Positions 27,042-36,257 of a DNA stretch of 64,000 nucleotides are shown here, piece by piece; positions within the stretch are counted from its first letter, which is position 1, and each line of letters opens with the position of its first letter. The DNA comes from an uncultured Piscinibacter sp. (GTDB lineage: Bacteria; Pseudomonadota; Gammaproteobacteria; Burkholderiales; Burkholderiaceae_C): positions 152,093 to 216,092 of the forward strand of contig NZ_CALFYO010000011.1 of the NCBI RefSeq assembly GCF_937952055.1. The letters are read 5' to 3'. A program made the translations under genes and the position numbers. The notes below the pieces were generated by a model. It was given only the letters and a program-made list of their open reading frames with translations, ran no database searches and was not told the origin of the DNA.

Positions 27042-30000
27042 TTGGCTTCAAAGCCGCGAAGCGTCAATCCGCGCTCGGTTCAGACTCTGGACGAACTGAC
27101 CGCGCCAGGGACAGAAAGGTCAACGGGCGGCGTCGTCACGTTGACGGTCCCTGCGGCCGATCGCTCGATGGTAGCCAAGACCTATGCGCAGGCGATGGTG
27201 GAACTCGACAAGGTCGGCTTTTGGCGCAAAGGTGCCAAGGGCGCTTACAGACCCAAACAGGGACTTTGGACGCCCCAACGACGGGCTGTCGCCTTGGCGC
27301 ACGCATACATTGCCTCGCGACGGCACGCTTCCGCGAATGCGCCTCGGGAGGCGGCGTTGATCAAGATGCCCACGGGCACGGGCAAGACGGGTGTCATCGC
27401 CACGCTGGCCTGCACTTCAACGCTCGTCAAGAAGGTGTTGATTCTGACACCTCGCGCCGGGCTCGTGCATCAATTGAAGTACGACCTTAGCTTCCGCTTT
27501 TGGAGTCGCTCAGTCAGCGGCGTTTACCACGACTGCAATCTGCACGAGAACCTATCACAGCCGGAGATCGACGATCTCAGCGCACTCATCAAGAGCGGCA
27601 AGATGGCGCCGGTCCGGGTGCTGGAGGCAGAAGAATACGCAAAGATCTGGAAGGAAAGAAACCAAGACCGGCAGATTTTGGTATCCACATTCAACGCGCT
27701 GCACCTGGTCCTTGGCATCAAGGCACCGCCACACCGGTCGATGTATGGCAAAGAAGCTCGACCGGTCGCGAGCAGCCTTCAAGCACTTGAAGATGGCAAG
27801 ACGCCCGAAGAGTGCCTAGAGGCGTTCCAGGACTATCTGAAGTCGGTCGACCTGGTCATCGTCGACGAAGGGCATCACGAGCCAGCGTATTCGTGGGCAC
27901 AGGCTGTGCGGGCAATTGGTAAGCCGACGATCATCTTCTCGGCGACTCCTTACCGAAACGACTACAAGTTCTTCGAGATTGACGGCAACTTCGTGTTCAA
28001 CCTACCGTGGCAGGAAGCCGTGGAGGAAGGGCTCATCAGGAAGGTCGAGTTCGCGCCGCCCGTAGCCTCTAGCTCGGGCAAATCGCCAGGCGGCGCTGCG
28101 AGTCGTAGGTCTGCAGCCGCGAAGGCGTCCGGATACAACGCGCAAAGCTTCGTCGACGAGTTCGCCGAGACCCTCAGCAATCTACCCGCTGGAAAGAAGG
28201 CGATCGTTCATGCCGGGACGTTTGCTTCACTCAAGGCGCTGCAGCGAGCCTTCTTCGCCAAGGGGAAGGGAGTGGCCGCTGTACTCATTCACGACGCGTA
28301 TCAGGGCAAGGACGAACTCGATTGCCGCGACCTCAAGGGCCTGACTCGCACGCAGAGGCAACAGCTCAAGGAACTTCGCTTCAGTCAGGTTCGGCAGACA
28401 GAGGGGAACGTGGCAGCTCAGAACGCCCGTGTTTGGATGCACCAGTCCAAGCTCATGGAGGGCATCGACGACAGCACCTTCGTTGAGATCTGGCTCTACG
28501 ACGGCCTCGGGAATGCCCGCCAGGTCGTGCAGCAGGTCGGACGCGCCATCCGGCGCCCTGATTTGAGCGACACAACGGGACAAGTCGCGTTCATTCGTGG
28601 TAGCTCAAAGCGTCTTGACCGATACGAGGGGGCGCCAACGGTGGCCGAACAGACCCAGCGCCGTTGGGCTGAGTATCTTGCCTACGAAGAGTATGCAGCT
28701 AAGCGGTCTGACATTGCCTTCATCGCCGAAACGCAGCTGATCGCGTCGGTGAAGCGCACCGCCCCAGCGGTCCAGTACATCGCGGGTGAGTTCAAGGGGG
28801 GGCATCTCCTCGACGAGAGCCCGACGATGTCGGCCTTCGTCCTCCCTCGACGGGCCGTGGTGTGCCGAGTCCGAAACGTGCACAAACACGAGACCAACGC
28901 GATCTCGGACAAGCTTCTGGACGAACTCCAGACCGCATGCTGCGAGGCCATGGAACTTGAAGAGCGCTTCGACATCGCCGCGGTGTCGGCGCCGGCCGGC
29001 GCCATCTATCGGGATGTTCGCCTGATTCGGTACTTGGCTTGGGACAACTCCCCCTATCTGGCAAGTCACCATATTCCTGAGTGGCGGCTTGGCGTCATGT
29101 CTATCGTCCGGTCAGGCCGCTACATCTTCTTGCTTGACACCGAGGGCCTTTGCATCGACCACAACCGCCTGGGCCTGCTAAGCCCAGAGCCCGTGGAACT
29201 GAAGCGGTTGTTCGCCCGACCTCCGGCCGGCGCCACTCCGCCAGCCAATGCCACGCGTATCGTCGAGACGGTCGCAAGCGGCATGGATACGAGCGAGTTG
29301 GGCCTGCGATCCATCAGCGTCCGAAAGCATGCCCTCGACGACAGCTACTTTGACTTGGCAGAGACCAGCCAAGTGCCGACGTCCATTCGGGGCTTCGGTC
29401 AACTCGGCAATAGGTCAGCGCGCCGCCGGCTGTCGCTGTCCCGCTCCAGCGTTGCCGACGCCACCAACAAGCATCTGCCGATCAAGGACTATGTGGAGTG
29501 GGCACGAGTTGTCGGCAATACGATGGCTAATGACCACGTCTTGCCGCACGGCTACTTCGACCGATTTGCAATCGAGGTGCCCCCCCTTGACGAGATTAGG
29601 GGCGTTCCTCAGTCAATCCTGCTCGACCTATGGGAGCTCTTGGAGACTGCCACCGAAACACGGGAAGAGCGTGTCTGGGATGGGGATGGGGTCAAGGAGC
29701 TCTTAACGTATGACACGTGCTGCGAGATTACCAACCGCAACACCGATCCCACGCAACCGCCAAGGTATGCCTTCACTTTCGGCCCGCACGAGGTCGAGAT
29801 CAAGTACATCTACAAGGCCGCCATCCCGTCGACCGGTCGCTATGCGATTTCCAGCCCTACCCTCAATGACGCGGTGGTCAATTCAGACGCATCAACCGGC
29901 GGAACAGAGTCTGAAGCCGACGGCACTGCCTTTGGCCGACCGCTTTCGACCTCGTTGACACGGCTCATTAACCAGGAGCAGTCGTTTCGGATCGTCACGT

Positions 30001-30767
30001 CCGAGCGTGGCGTCGTGTATTCGAAGTCTCACTTCTACATGCCGAAGATTGACGAAGCACTTATGTCGATCCTCGAGACCTGTAAGGCGGTCGATGCAGT
30101 GGTGAGCGAGAAGGGAGATACCCGTCTGACAACGGTTGCCGACTGGGACACGAAGACGCTGTTTGGCCTCGTGTACGGGTGGATTAACGGATCGGCTGCA
30201 GGCAATGTTCAGCTTGCGAAAGATCTTCAAGAGTGTGCGACGGTCATTTGCGATGATCGGACCGATGAGACAGCCGACTTCTATGGGATTGATCCCGTTG
30301 GTCGACGCGTGCTGATGGTGCACGGCAAGGCAGCTGTCGGATCCGCGGGGGTCTCCGCGCGCAAGCTCCAGGATGTCACGCGGCAAGCTGTCGCCAGTCT
30401 GGCATTCGCGGGCTCCAGCCGCCGCGACTTCCCGTTCTCAGACAAGTGGGAGTGCGATTGGGACGTTGTCCTTCAAGATGCCGGGAAAGCGGTTATCACC
30501 AAGCCGCGGATAGTCTCCAAGGTCACCAAGTCAAGCCCTGCTCCAACGCCTGCCGAGGCACATGCGTCGCTCTTAAGGGTACTCGCGGATCCAACCTACA
30601 AGAAGGAGGTCATCGTGCTCACTGGCGGCCTCCTGAGCCGGAATGCCGCATTGGACACCCTCACGAGCACGGACCAGCGCCACCTCCAGTTTCTCTATTT
30701 CCTCGCAGCGGTGCGCTCCACGTTTGATCGCGCAGGGGTCCGGTATCGAATCGTCTGCAACGAATAG
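27042..30767 (+). CDS. DEAD/DEAH helicase with C-terminal HamA-like nuclease region
   Basis: 1241 residues from TTG 27042, supported by GGAGGG four bases upstream. The SF2 helicase has Walker A MPTGTGKTG (about 109-117), LVIVDEGHH (about 273-281), FSATPYR, and QQVGRAIRRP (about 497-506). A long middle region (550-1030) is unrecognised. Near the C-terminus, ICDDRTDETADFYGI, then VLMVHGKAA and SARKLQDVTRQA, resembles the nuclease core of HamA (DUF1837), which in Hachiman is a separate protein beside the HamB helicase. That match is by eye. The gene follows the second McrBC locus divergently. A one-chain helicase-nuclease defence protein is the best reading. Confidence 0.75.
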   Translation: MASKPRSVNPRSVQTLDELTAPGTERSTGGVVTLTVPAADRSMVAKTYAQAMVELDKVGFWRKGAKGAYRPKQGLWTPQRRAVALAHAYIASRRHASANAPREAALIKMPTGTGKTGVIATLACTSTLVKKVLILTPRAGLVHQLKYDLSFRFWSRSVSGVYHDCNLHENLSQPEIDDLSALIKSGKMAPVRVLEAEEYAKIWKERNQDRQILVSTFNALHLVLGIKAPPHRSMYGKEARPVASSLQALEDGKTPEECLEAFQDYLKSVDLVIVDEGHHEPAYSWAQAVRAIGKPTIIFSATPYRNDYKFFEIDGNFVFNLPWQEAVEEGLIRKVEFAPPVASSSGKSPGGAASRRSAAAKASGYNAQSFVDEFAETLSNLPAGKKAIVHAGTFASLKALQRAFFAKGKGVAAVLIHDAYQGKDELDCRDLKGLTRTQRQQLKELRFSQVRQTEGNVAAQNARVWMHQSKLMEGIDDSTFVEIWLYDGLGNARQVVQQVGRAIRRPDLSDTTGQVAFIRGSSKRLDRYEGAPTVAEQTQRRWAEYLAYEEYAAKRSDIAFIAETQLIASVKRTAPAVQYIAGEFKGGHLLDESPTMSAFVLPRRAVVCRVRNVHKHETNAISDKLLDELQTACCEAMELEERFDIAAVSAPAGAIYRDVRLIRYLAWDNSPYLASHHIPEWRLGVMSIVRSGRYIFLLDTEGLCIDHNRLGLLSPEPVELKRLFARPPAGATPPANATRIVETVASGMDTSELGLRSISVRKHALDDSYFDLAETSQVPTSIRGFGQLGNRSARRRLSLSRSSVADATNKHLPIKDYVEWARVVGNTMANDHVLPHGYFDRFAIEVPPLDEIRGVPQSILLDLWELLETATETREERVWDGDGVKELLTYDTCCEITNRNTDPTQPPRYAFTFGPHEVEIKYIYKAAIPSTGRYAISSPTLNDAVVNSDASTGGTESEADGTAFGRPLSTSLTRLINQEQSFRIVTSERGVVYSKSHFYMPKIDEALMSILETCKAVDAVVSEKGDTRLTTVADWDTKTLFGLVYGWINGSAAGNVQLAKDLQECATVICDDRTDETADFYGIDPVGRRVLMVHGKAAVGSAGVSARKLQDVTRQAVASLAFAGSSRRDFPFSDKWECDWDVVLQDAGKAVITKPRIVSKVTKSSPAPTPAEAHASLLRVLADPTYKKEVIVLTGGLLSRNAALDTLTSTDQRHLQFLYFLAAVRSTFDRAGVRYRIVCNE

Positions 30768-31026
30768 GAACCGACGCGTCATCACCAATGCGCCGGCAGC
30801 TGCAACGAGGCGTACTGAATTCGAGTGGAACTAAGGCAAGCGCTGCGGCCGCAGCGTCGGCGATGCTACGGCGCTGGGGGTGCGGCTGTCACAGGAATCG
30901 TCTGACCGACGAGCGAGGCTCGCACCGGCGGCATGTGTGACACAGGCCCCGATGAACGCCTCGGGCGTCAGGTCGACAGCCAGGCCGTTGAGGGGCCGCC
31001 GCACGTTCGCTCCCTGCCACCGCCGC

Positions 31027-31635
31027 TCAGGACGGATAAGCCTCGACCAGCTTGACCGTCGCGCCGGTCTGCTGCACCCCCTCGACAATCTGCCCGATCG
31101 TGCGCGGGATGAACTGCGCCGAGTCGCCCACGAAGGGTCGCATGATCGTCGCGCCCAGGGTCGCGGCGTTGATGGCGCCTGAGGCCTTGGTGAACGTCGT
31201 GTAGATGTTCAGGCTGTAGCCGCCCTGGTAGGGCATCAGGCAGGCGAAGAAGGTCGTGGCCTCGCCGTAACGCGACATCGAGCTGTCGCGTGCATTGACC
31301 GTGAGCGTCGCACCGTCGCACGTGGGGACCTGCAGCGATTGCCCGGACGCAGCCGCGAGCGCACCGAGATTGCTGCCCTTGAGGGGCGACACCAGCTGGA
31401 ACCGGGGTGCCTTCTCCGGCAGCGGCGACAGCGGGATGCCGTTGGTGATCTGCACGCGGCTGGTGTTCTTCTGCAGCGCTAGTTTGATCGCCTCGGCGAT
31501 CTTGGCAGCGCTGGTCTGCGGACCGGCCTGGATGTCGTAGATGACGTAGCCGACGCTGGTTTCGCGCGTCGGTGTGGTGGCGGCGCAACCCGCCAGCAGC
31601 ACGCCGACAACGTATGCGGTCATCCTTGTCTTCAT
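31027..31635 (-). CDS. Predicted lipoprotein of unknown function
   Basis: 202 residues. The N-terminus is a lipoprotein signal: MKTRMTAYVVGVLLAGC, with the lipobox LAGC and the lipidated Cys at residue 17. The mature part is soluble-looking, with two further cysteines (PTCDGATL, FFACLMPY) that could form a disulphide. No enzymatic motif is seen. The preceding 260 bases, after the helicase gene, hold no gene that I can support. Confidence 0.65.
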   Translation of the reverse strand: MKTRMTAYVVGVLLAGCAATTPTRETSVGYVIYDIQAGPQTSAAKIAEAIKLALQKNTSRVQITNGIPLSPLPEKAPRFQLVSPLKGSNLGALAAASGQSLQVPTCDGATLTVNARDSSMSRYGEATTFFACLMPYQGGYSLNIYTTFTKASGAINAATLGATIMRPFVGDSAQFIPRTIGQIVEGVQQTGATVKLVEAYPS

Positions 31636-31712
31636 TCGAGTGTCCCTCCTGAACGCCTCGGAGGCCTATCCTCCGCGGCTTCAAATGTGCGAATTAGTGT
31701 GTGTATGAATGA

Positions 31713-32009
31713 GTGTACTTCCACGACAGTGCGCTGGTGCCTGTCTCGCCCCAGCGCGCCTTTGGCGCTCGAGTCCGTGAACTGCGTCTTGCCGCCGGGA
31801 TGACGCAGGACGACCTGTCAGAGCGTTGCGGCCTGTTCCGCACCTACGTCAGCCGCATCGAGACCGGCCAGGCGAACCCGACCTTGACCATGATTCATGC
31901 CCTGGCGGTCAGCCTGGGTGTGCCGGTCCCGGCGCTGTTCGGCGTGCCCGCGGTGCCACGCAAGGCGCCGCTTCGGACGGCGAGGCTTTCGCGTGGACGG
32001 GTCGGCTGA
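31713..32009 (+). CDS. Small XRE-family regulator
   Basis: 98 residues from GTG 31713; a GTG at 31737 is an alternative. The helix-turn-helix spans FGARVRELRLAAGMTQDDL through SRIETGQANPTL to LAVSLGVPVPALF. It is a single domain without an effector-binding part. It is divergent from the lipoprotein gene and convergent with the GIY-YIG gene at 32072. Its target is unknown. Confidence 0.75.
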   Translation: MYFHDSALVPVSPQRAFGARVRELRLAAGMTQDDLSERCGLFRTYVSRIETGQANPTLTMIHALAVSLGVPVPALFGVPAVPRKAPLRTARLSRGRVG

Positions 32010-32071
32010 CCCTCTTCTGCGGCCCTGCTGAAGAGCACGCCACCACATCCGGTCGGGCGCCTCGCAGTGGC

Positions 32072-32860
32072 TCATGCGAACCCCCTCAGCGGCGCCACGC
32101 GGCGCAGGCGCGCCAGCAGGCCCCTGACCTGGCCGACAAGTTCGAGCCCTTCGTCCCAGCGCTCGATTTCCCGCATCGCCGTGAAGGTCAGCACCAGGTC
32201 GTCGCCCTGCCAAGCGATCGTCTGCACGAAGGCCCGCGGCCTGCCCTCGCTCCAGCACTGGTAGCTCTCGCTGTCCAGCGCGGCACTGCGGAGTTCGGCA
32301 AAGTCAGGTGCCGTGTGTCGCCGCATGCCAAGGAACGCCAGAACCGGTACCCCGTAGACGTCGATTCGAACTGACACCGGACAGTGCATTGCCAGGCGCG
32401 CCAGCAGGTCTTCCAGCCGCCACCAGGTGTCCTGCGGGCCAGTCTCGATGCATACCGCGTCCGCGGGCGCAACGGCCATGGTCAACGGCAGCACCCGCGC
32501 GGTGAGCGCACTCTCGTACTGCAGCGGCATCTGGCCAAGCATGCGCAGGGCCCTGTCTTGCGCGTGTCCGGCAAACCACTCCCGGTTGCCGTCTTCTTGG
32601 TGATCGGGTTCTACGCTGTACGGGGCCAGCGTCTTGTGCAGCGAGCGCTCCACCTGTTCAGCGCGCGGCCGGGTGGGCAACCAGATCGCGCGGGAGGCGG
32701 CAAGATCGAGCTCACCGCGTTGGAATTCAACGAGGCATCGCGCTCGGCGCATCGGGTTCCGAGCCCAACCGAGCTTGAAGCGGCGCCGGTCGTGGCGCAC
32801 CAGGACGTATACGCTGGCGAGATCGGCGCGGGCTGGTGCCGGGGCTCCGAAGTGGTTCAT
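32072..32860 (-). CDS. GIY-YIG-like (T5orf172-type) protein
   Basis: 262 residues from ATG 32860 with an AAGGAG site. The N-terminal 100 residues match the GIY-YIG/T5orf172 pattern: SVYVLVRHDRRRFKLGWA, then RARCLVEFQRGELDL and AEQVERSLHKTLAPY. The C-terminal 150 residues are unrecognised. It is the last of a set of minus-strand genes downstream of the integrase, with 12 nt to the previous stop, so it is probably cargo of the integrative element. Confidence 0.65.
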   Translation of the reverse strand: MNHFGAPAPARADLASVYVLVRHDRRRFKLGWARNPMRRARCLVEFQRGELDLAASRAIWLPTRPRAEQVERSLHKTLAPYSVEPDHQEDGNREWFAGHAQDRALRMLGQMPLQYESALTARVLPLTMAVAPADAVCIETGPQDTWWRLEDLLARLAMHCPVSVRIDVYGVPVLAFLGMRRHTAPDFAELRSAALDSESYQCWSEGRPRAFVQTIAWQGDDLVLTFTAMREIERWDEGLELVGQVRGLLARLRRVAPLRGFA

Positions 32861-32872
32861 CGTCTCTCTCCT

Positions 32873-33346
32873 TCAGTGCGTCGAGGCCGGGCGGACATAA
32901 CCGCCCAGGATCTGCAGGTACAGGCTCGGTGCGATCCGACCGCAGCGGTACAGCAGCGTGAGACCGATGAGCGCGATGTCGCCGGCGCGGGCCTGGACGA
33001 AGGCGTCTTCGTCCACGCCCTCCTCCGGCGCCTGAGGCGAATCGGACATCGGCACGATCGGCCCGAGCCGCACGGCAATCAGGCCCGGAAGATCGATAAC
33101 CCAGTCAATCAGGGCCACTTGGTCGTTGACGCTGACGGGACGATCCGGTGCGCAGACGAGCTGGCGCAGTTGGTGCCCCAGGAGCTGCAGGCCGTGCGCC
33201 TCGGCGTAGTCCTCCAAGTACCGCTCGAGCTGCCGGCATTCGGCGTATGGCAGTCCGGGGGCGGTCTCCAGCGTCAGTGCGAAGCACTGGACATCCTCGC
33301 GAGCCGCGGGATTGAGGCGCATGGAACGCTTACTTGGGCTGGCCAT
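32873..33346 (-). CDS. YggL/DUF469-like small protein
   Basis: 157 residues. The core FALTLETAPGLPYAECRQLE ... GLQLLGHQLRQLVC ... WVIDLPGLIAVRLGPIV resembles the pattern of YggL-type proteins (one strand, two helices, then a hydrophobic strand). YggL binds the 50S subunit, but this copy is divergent, so function should not be transferred. It overlaps the previous gene by 17 bases. Confidence 0.45.
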   Translation of the reverse strand: MASPSKRSMRLNPAAREDVQCFALTLETAPGLPYAECRQLERYLEDYAEAHGLQLLGHQLRQLVCAPDRPVSVNDQVALIDWVIDLPGLIAVRLGPIVPMSDSPQAPEEGVDEDAFVQARAGDIALIGLTLLYRCGRIAPSLYLQILGGYVRPASTH

Positions 33347-33665
33347 GCGACCTCCGGGTGATGGGGTACTCGCGGGCCACGAAGACCACCTCGGGCTGAC
33401 ACAGGAGCCAGCCGATCACGTCGGTCCAGTCGGTCGGCGTTACGACGCGCAGCTGCCCCATGAGCGTCAGGCGGGTGCCGGTGATGCAGCAGCCGAGGCC
33501 GGATCGGTGCAGGCGGGCCCGGAGCCGCTCGTCGATGTGCTTGGCCGCGTCGACGTTCCGGCCCGAGAAGGCGAGCCGCAGCCAGACGACGTGGGCGCTC
33601 TCGGTGGTGGTGACGGACACCGGGTGGCGGCCGGGGGGATTGGAAGGGAAGCGCGTCATGGTCAT
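33330..33665 (-). CDS. Small hypothetical protein, weakly like its neighbour
   Basis: 111 residues. The arrangement AKHIDERLRARLHRSGLGCC ... TDWTDVIGWLLCQPEVVFVA mirrors the helix-strand order of the following YggL-like protein, so the two may be diverged copies. No catalytic motif is seen. It lies 167 bases downstream of the integrase stop on the same strand. Confidence 0.5.
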   Translation of the reverse strand: MTMTRFPSNPPGRHPVSVTTTESAHVVWLRLAFSGRNVDAAKHIDERLRARLHRSGLGCCITGTRLTLMGQLRVVTPTDWTDVIGWLLCQPEVVFVAREYPITRRSHGQPK

Positions 33666-33832
33666 CCTGGTGAGCTGTTACCTGTGCGACGGGCGTGCGA
33701 GGTCCCTGCTGTCGCCGCCTGGGCATCTGCAATCGATTGGTTTGCTGGAGACAGTGCTCCGCCAGCGCGCCGAAACTGGTCGGCGCGTGTGGAGCTGGTT
33801 AGGAAGACTGGGCTGGACCGCCGGCCTGTCGA

Positions 33833-35149
33833 TCAGGCGGCCAGCCGCTCCAGCGGCGGCGGCTGGGCCGGGTGGCCGCCGTCATTGGCGGCGGGTGCCT
33901 TGCCGCCGCCGTGGCTGGTGTCCTGCACCTGGGGGGCACTGTTGCCCGTGGCGAACCGCGTGGCGAGCAGCCTGTCGATGGCCGATCCGTCGCGGCGGGT
34001 CATGTTGGGGACAAATCGACTATAGACCGTGAATAGCATTTGGCTATTAGCATGGCCCATCTGATTGGCAATCCATTCAGGCGCCTCGCCCGAGGCCAAC
34101 CACAGCGTCGCGGCGGTGTGGCGCATCTGATAGGGGCGACGCGCCTTGAGACCGAGGTGGCGCAGCAGCGGGTACCACACGCGGTCGCTGAAGTTCTTGT
34201 TGTCGATCGGGTGGCCTTCGCGGTTGCAGAAGACGTACTCGCTGATCTTGGACGTCGCCGCGTACTGGCGTTGCAGTGCCTCATACACGGGCCCAGACAT
34301 CTGGAGGTCCCTCAGACTGCTGTCGGTCTTGGTCTCGTCGTCCTCGCCGAGCACGAAGGTCTCGCGGATGAGGATGAGGCGGCGCTCGAAGTCCACGTAC
34401 TTCCACTTCAAGCCGTGGGCCTCGCCGGTGCGCATGCCGGTGAAGATGCGGATAGTGAAGTAGTCGCGCCAGTCGGCGCGGACCGTTGCGAGGATCTTCT
34501 GCACTTCGTCGAGCGTGAAGGGGTCGACGTCGGACTTCTTGACCTTCAGGCGCTTGACGGTGGAACAGGGAGAGACGAAGCCGTAACGGTCTGCAGCTTC
34601 GGCCATCACCTGGCTCAGCACGCCCATCACGCCGTTGATACGCTTGTTGCTGAGCTTGTCTCCGGTGCGGCCGGGTTTGGTGGCGAGTTGGGCGCGGAAC
34701 GCGAGGCACTCGGCCTTGGTGATCGCGCCGACGGTCCTGTCGCCGAAGGCGGGCAGGAGGTGGCCGTCGAGCGTAGACTTCAGCACCTTGATGTGCGAGC
34801 GGCGCCACTCGACTTCGTGCTCGGAGAGCCAGGTGGCGACGAAGGTGCGGAAGGTGGGCGTCGGTGACACCGTGGCCGCCACCGCAGCCGCGATGGGAAC
34901 GGCCGCCGCCTTAGGCGCGACGACTACCGAGTCCGGGGCACGCTGGCTCTGCTTGCTACTAGGAAAAGTCGCCGCATAGTCGAACGTGCCGGCCTTGATC
35001 TGCGCTTCGATCTGCACGAGCACCTTGTCCATGCGTTTGCGATTCGCGGGGCTATCCGGCAGCAGGGTCTGCTCGCGACAGCGCCGGCCCTCGTAGCGGA
35101 AGTCGAAAAACAGTAGGCCCGTGTCTCCACGGGCGCGCACGCTACCCAT
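33833..35149 (-). CDS. Tyrosine-type integrase
   Basis: 438 residues from ATG 35149. An N-terminal arm-binding domain of DUF3596 type (TGLLFFDFRYEGRRCREQT) is followed by a Pro/Ala-rich linker, a core-binding domain (FVATWLSEHEVEWRRSHIKV) and the catalytic domain. Catalytic residues can be seen in TGMRTGEAHGLKW (Arg), YQMRHTAATLWLASG (Arg/His) and MGHANSQMLFTVYSRF (His, Tyr). It overlaps the upstream excisionase-like gene by eight bases. It should integrate an element into a chromosomal site; the attachment site cannot be identified here. Confidence 0.9.
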   Translation of the reverse strand: MGSVRARGDTGLLFFDFRYEGRRCREQTLLPDSPANRKRMDKVLVQIEAQIKAGTFDYAATFPSSKQSQRAPDSVVVAPKAAAVPIAAAVAATVSPTPTFRTFVATWLSEHEVEWRRSHIKVLKSTLDGHLLPAFGDRTVGAITKAECLAFRAQLATKPGRTGDKLSNKRINGVMGVLSQVMAEAADRYGFVSPCSTVKRLKVKKSDVDPFTLDEVQKILATVRADWRDYFTIRIFTGMRTGEAHGLKWKYVDFERRLILIRETFVLGEDDETKTDSSLRDLQMSGPVYEALQRQYAATSKISEYVFCNREGHPIDNKNFSDRVWYPLLRHLGLKARRPYQMRHTAATLWLASGEAPEWIANQMGHANSQMLFTVYSRFVPNMTRRDGSAIDRLLATRFATGNSAPQVQDTSHGGGKAPAANDGGHPAQPPPLERLAA

Positions 35150-35381
35150 GGAGCACCCCGCCGTTTGCCAGAGGGATCGCCACTCGCTCGACGCCGGCCA
35201 TCGCACGCATGTCACGTTCGATGGCTTCCCAGACGAACAGGATCTTTCGCCCCCCAAACGGCCGCACGTAGTGCGTGCCCTCGAGCAGCACGCTGTCCTT
35301 GAGTCGCTCCCGGATTGTTCGAACGTCGTACTTGATGCGAGCCGCGAGTTCGTCTGTGGTCAGGTAGGTGGTATCCGGCAC
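35142..35381 (-). CDS. Excisionase-like helix-turn-helix protein
   Basis: 79 residues from GTG 35381, preferred over ATG 35429 because of a GGAGG site eight bases upstream. The winged-helix segment TTYLTTDELAARIKYDVRTI then RPFGGRKILFVWEAIERD has the usual excisionase/DNA-binding layout. It is coupled to the integrase. It probably controls the direction of recombination or integrase expression. Confidence 0.65.
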   Translation of the reverse strand: MPDTTYLTTDELAARIKYDVRTIRERLKDSVLLEGTHYVRPFGGRKILFVWEAIERDMRAMAGVERVAIPLANGGVLHG

Positions 35382-35440
35382 TTGGTGCACCTCCGCAATC
35401 GGTTGACAATGTGATCGACAAAATTCCATTCCGCTGGTTG

Positions 35441-35514
35441 TTTTGTCGCCCTGAATGACATTCTCGCTCGCAGAACGTCATTCGTCAAGGCGTTTTGTCG
35501 CCTTGGATGACATT
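35441..35514. repeat. Two 22-base direct repeats in the excisionase/regulator control region
   Basis: TTTTGTCGCC-CTGAATGACATT at 35441-35462 and TTTTGTCGCC-TTGGATGACATT at 35493-35514 match at 20 of 22 bases, 52 bases apart. A TTTTGTCGAT copy in inverse orientation lies at about 35415-35424. They sit between the minus-strand excisionase-integrase pair and the plus-strand XRE gene, where operators or excisionase sites would be expected. Confidence 0.6.
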
Positions 35515-35531
35515 TTTTCTTTGGAAGCGAC

Positions 35532-35759
35532 ATGCTGAGGTGCCATCTATCCCGCCTGATGGGCGAGCGAAAGCTCAGGATCGCCGACGTCGCACGCGAC
35601 ACCGGTCTGCATCGCAACACGGTCACGCTCCTATACGACGAGACCGCGACCCGCGTCGACCTGGACTCGATAGAGAAGCTGTGCGCCTACTTCGGTGTGG
35701 GCGTTGGCGAGTTGTTCGAGCACATCCCAGACCCGCCGGTCTCGTCGCGCAAGCGGTAA
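35532..35759 (+). CDS. Small Cro/CI-like XRE regulator
   Basis: 75 residues, a single helix-turn-helix domain: MGERKLRIADVARDTGLHRN, TVTLLYDETATRVDL, and IEKLCAYFGVGVGELFEHI. It is divergent from the integrase-excisionase pair, and the repeats in between are its likely operators. It resembles the repressors of integrative elements. Confidence 0.8.
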   Translation: MLRCHLSRLMGERKLRIADVARDTGLHRNTVTLLYDETATRVDLDSIEKLCAYFGVGVGELFEHIPDPPVSSRKR

Positions 35760-36134
35760 CTGCTGCCCTGGGATCGTCGGGCTACAAGCCCTTGAAATTC
35801 CGCGGGCGCGAGACGCAGGCTCCACACAAGCAGCGCCTGACGTAGGCCGCCGCCCAAGTTCTACCGTGGCACGCTTTGCAGCGGCAGTTGTCCTTTAATC
35901 CCGGGACGTCGACGGCAGCTCTACGGCAAACCGCGGTTACTCAGCAGTACCCGCACCCCACCCATTGGGATGCAGCGAAAGGGTCTTATGCGAAGGAGGT
36001 CCCAAGCCGCGTGCTCTAGTCCGATCCGACCTTTCGCTGGGCATGCAACGTCTAGCCTACATCAGGACATCCCGCCAAGCTGCCTCATGCCGAAGATCGC
36101 GCTCAAGGAGAAGTGCCGGCGTCATCTCCGCGCA
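35760..36134. other. Gene-free stretch
   Basis: 375 bases with no supportable gene, RNA or clear repeat. Short open frames here lack ribosome sites and family-like composition. It lies between the XRE regulator and the in-frame tail after the thermonuclease stop. Confidence 0.5.
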
Positions 36135-36257
36135 TCAGGTTGACACGAGCAGGATTTTCTTGAGGCGGGAGGCGAGGCGAATTTGCCTAGTCGTGCGCCA
36201 CTTGCCGCCCGCGAAGTTGTCGCCGGCGGCCCGGGCGGCGCGGAAGAGTTTGATTGC

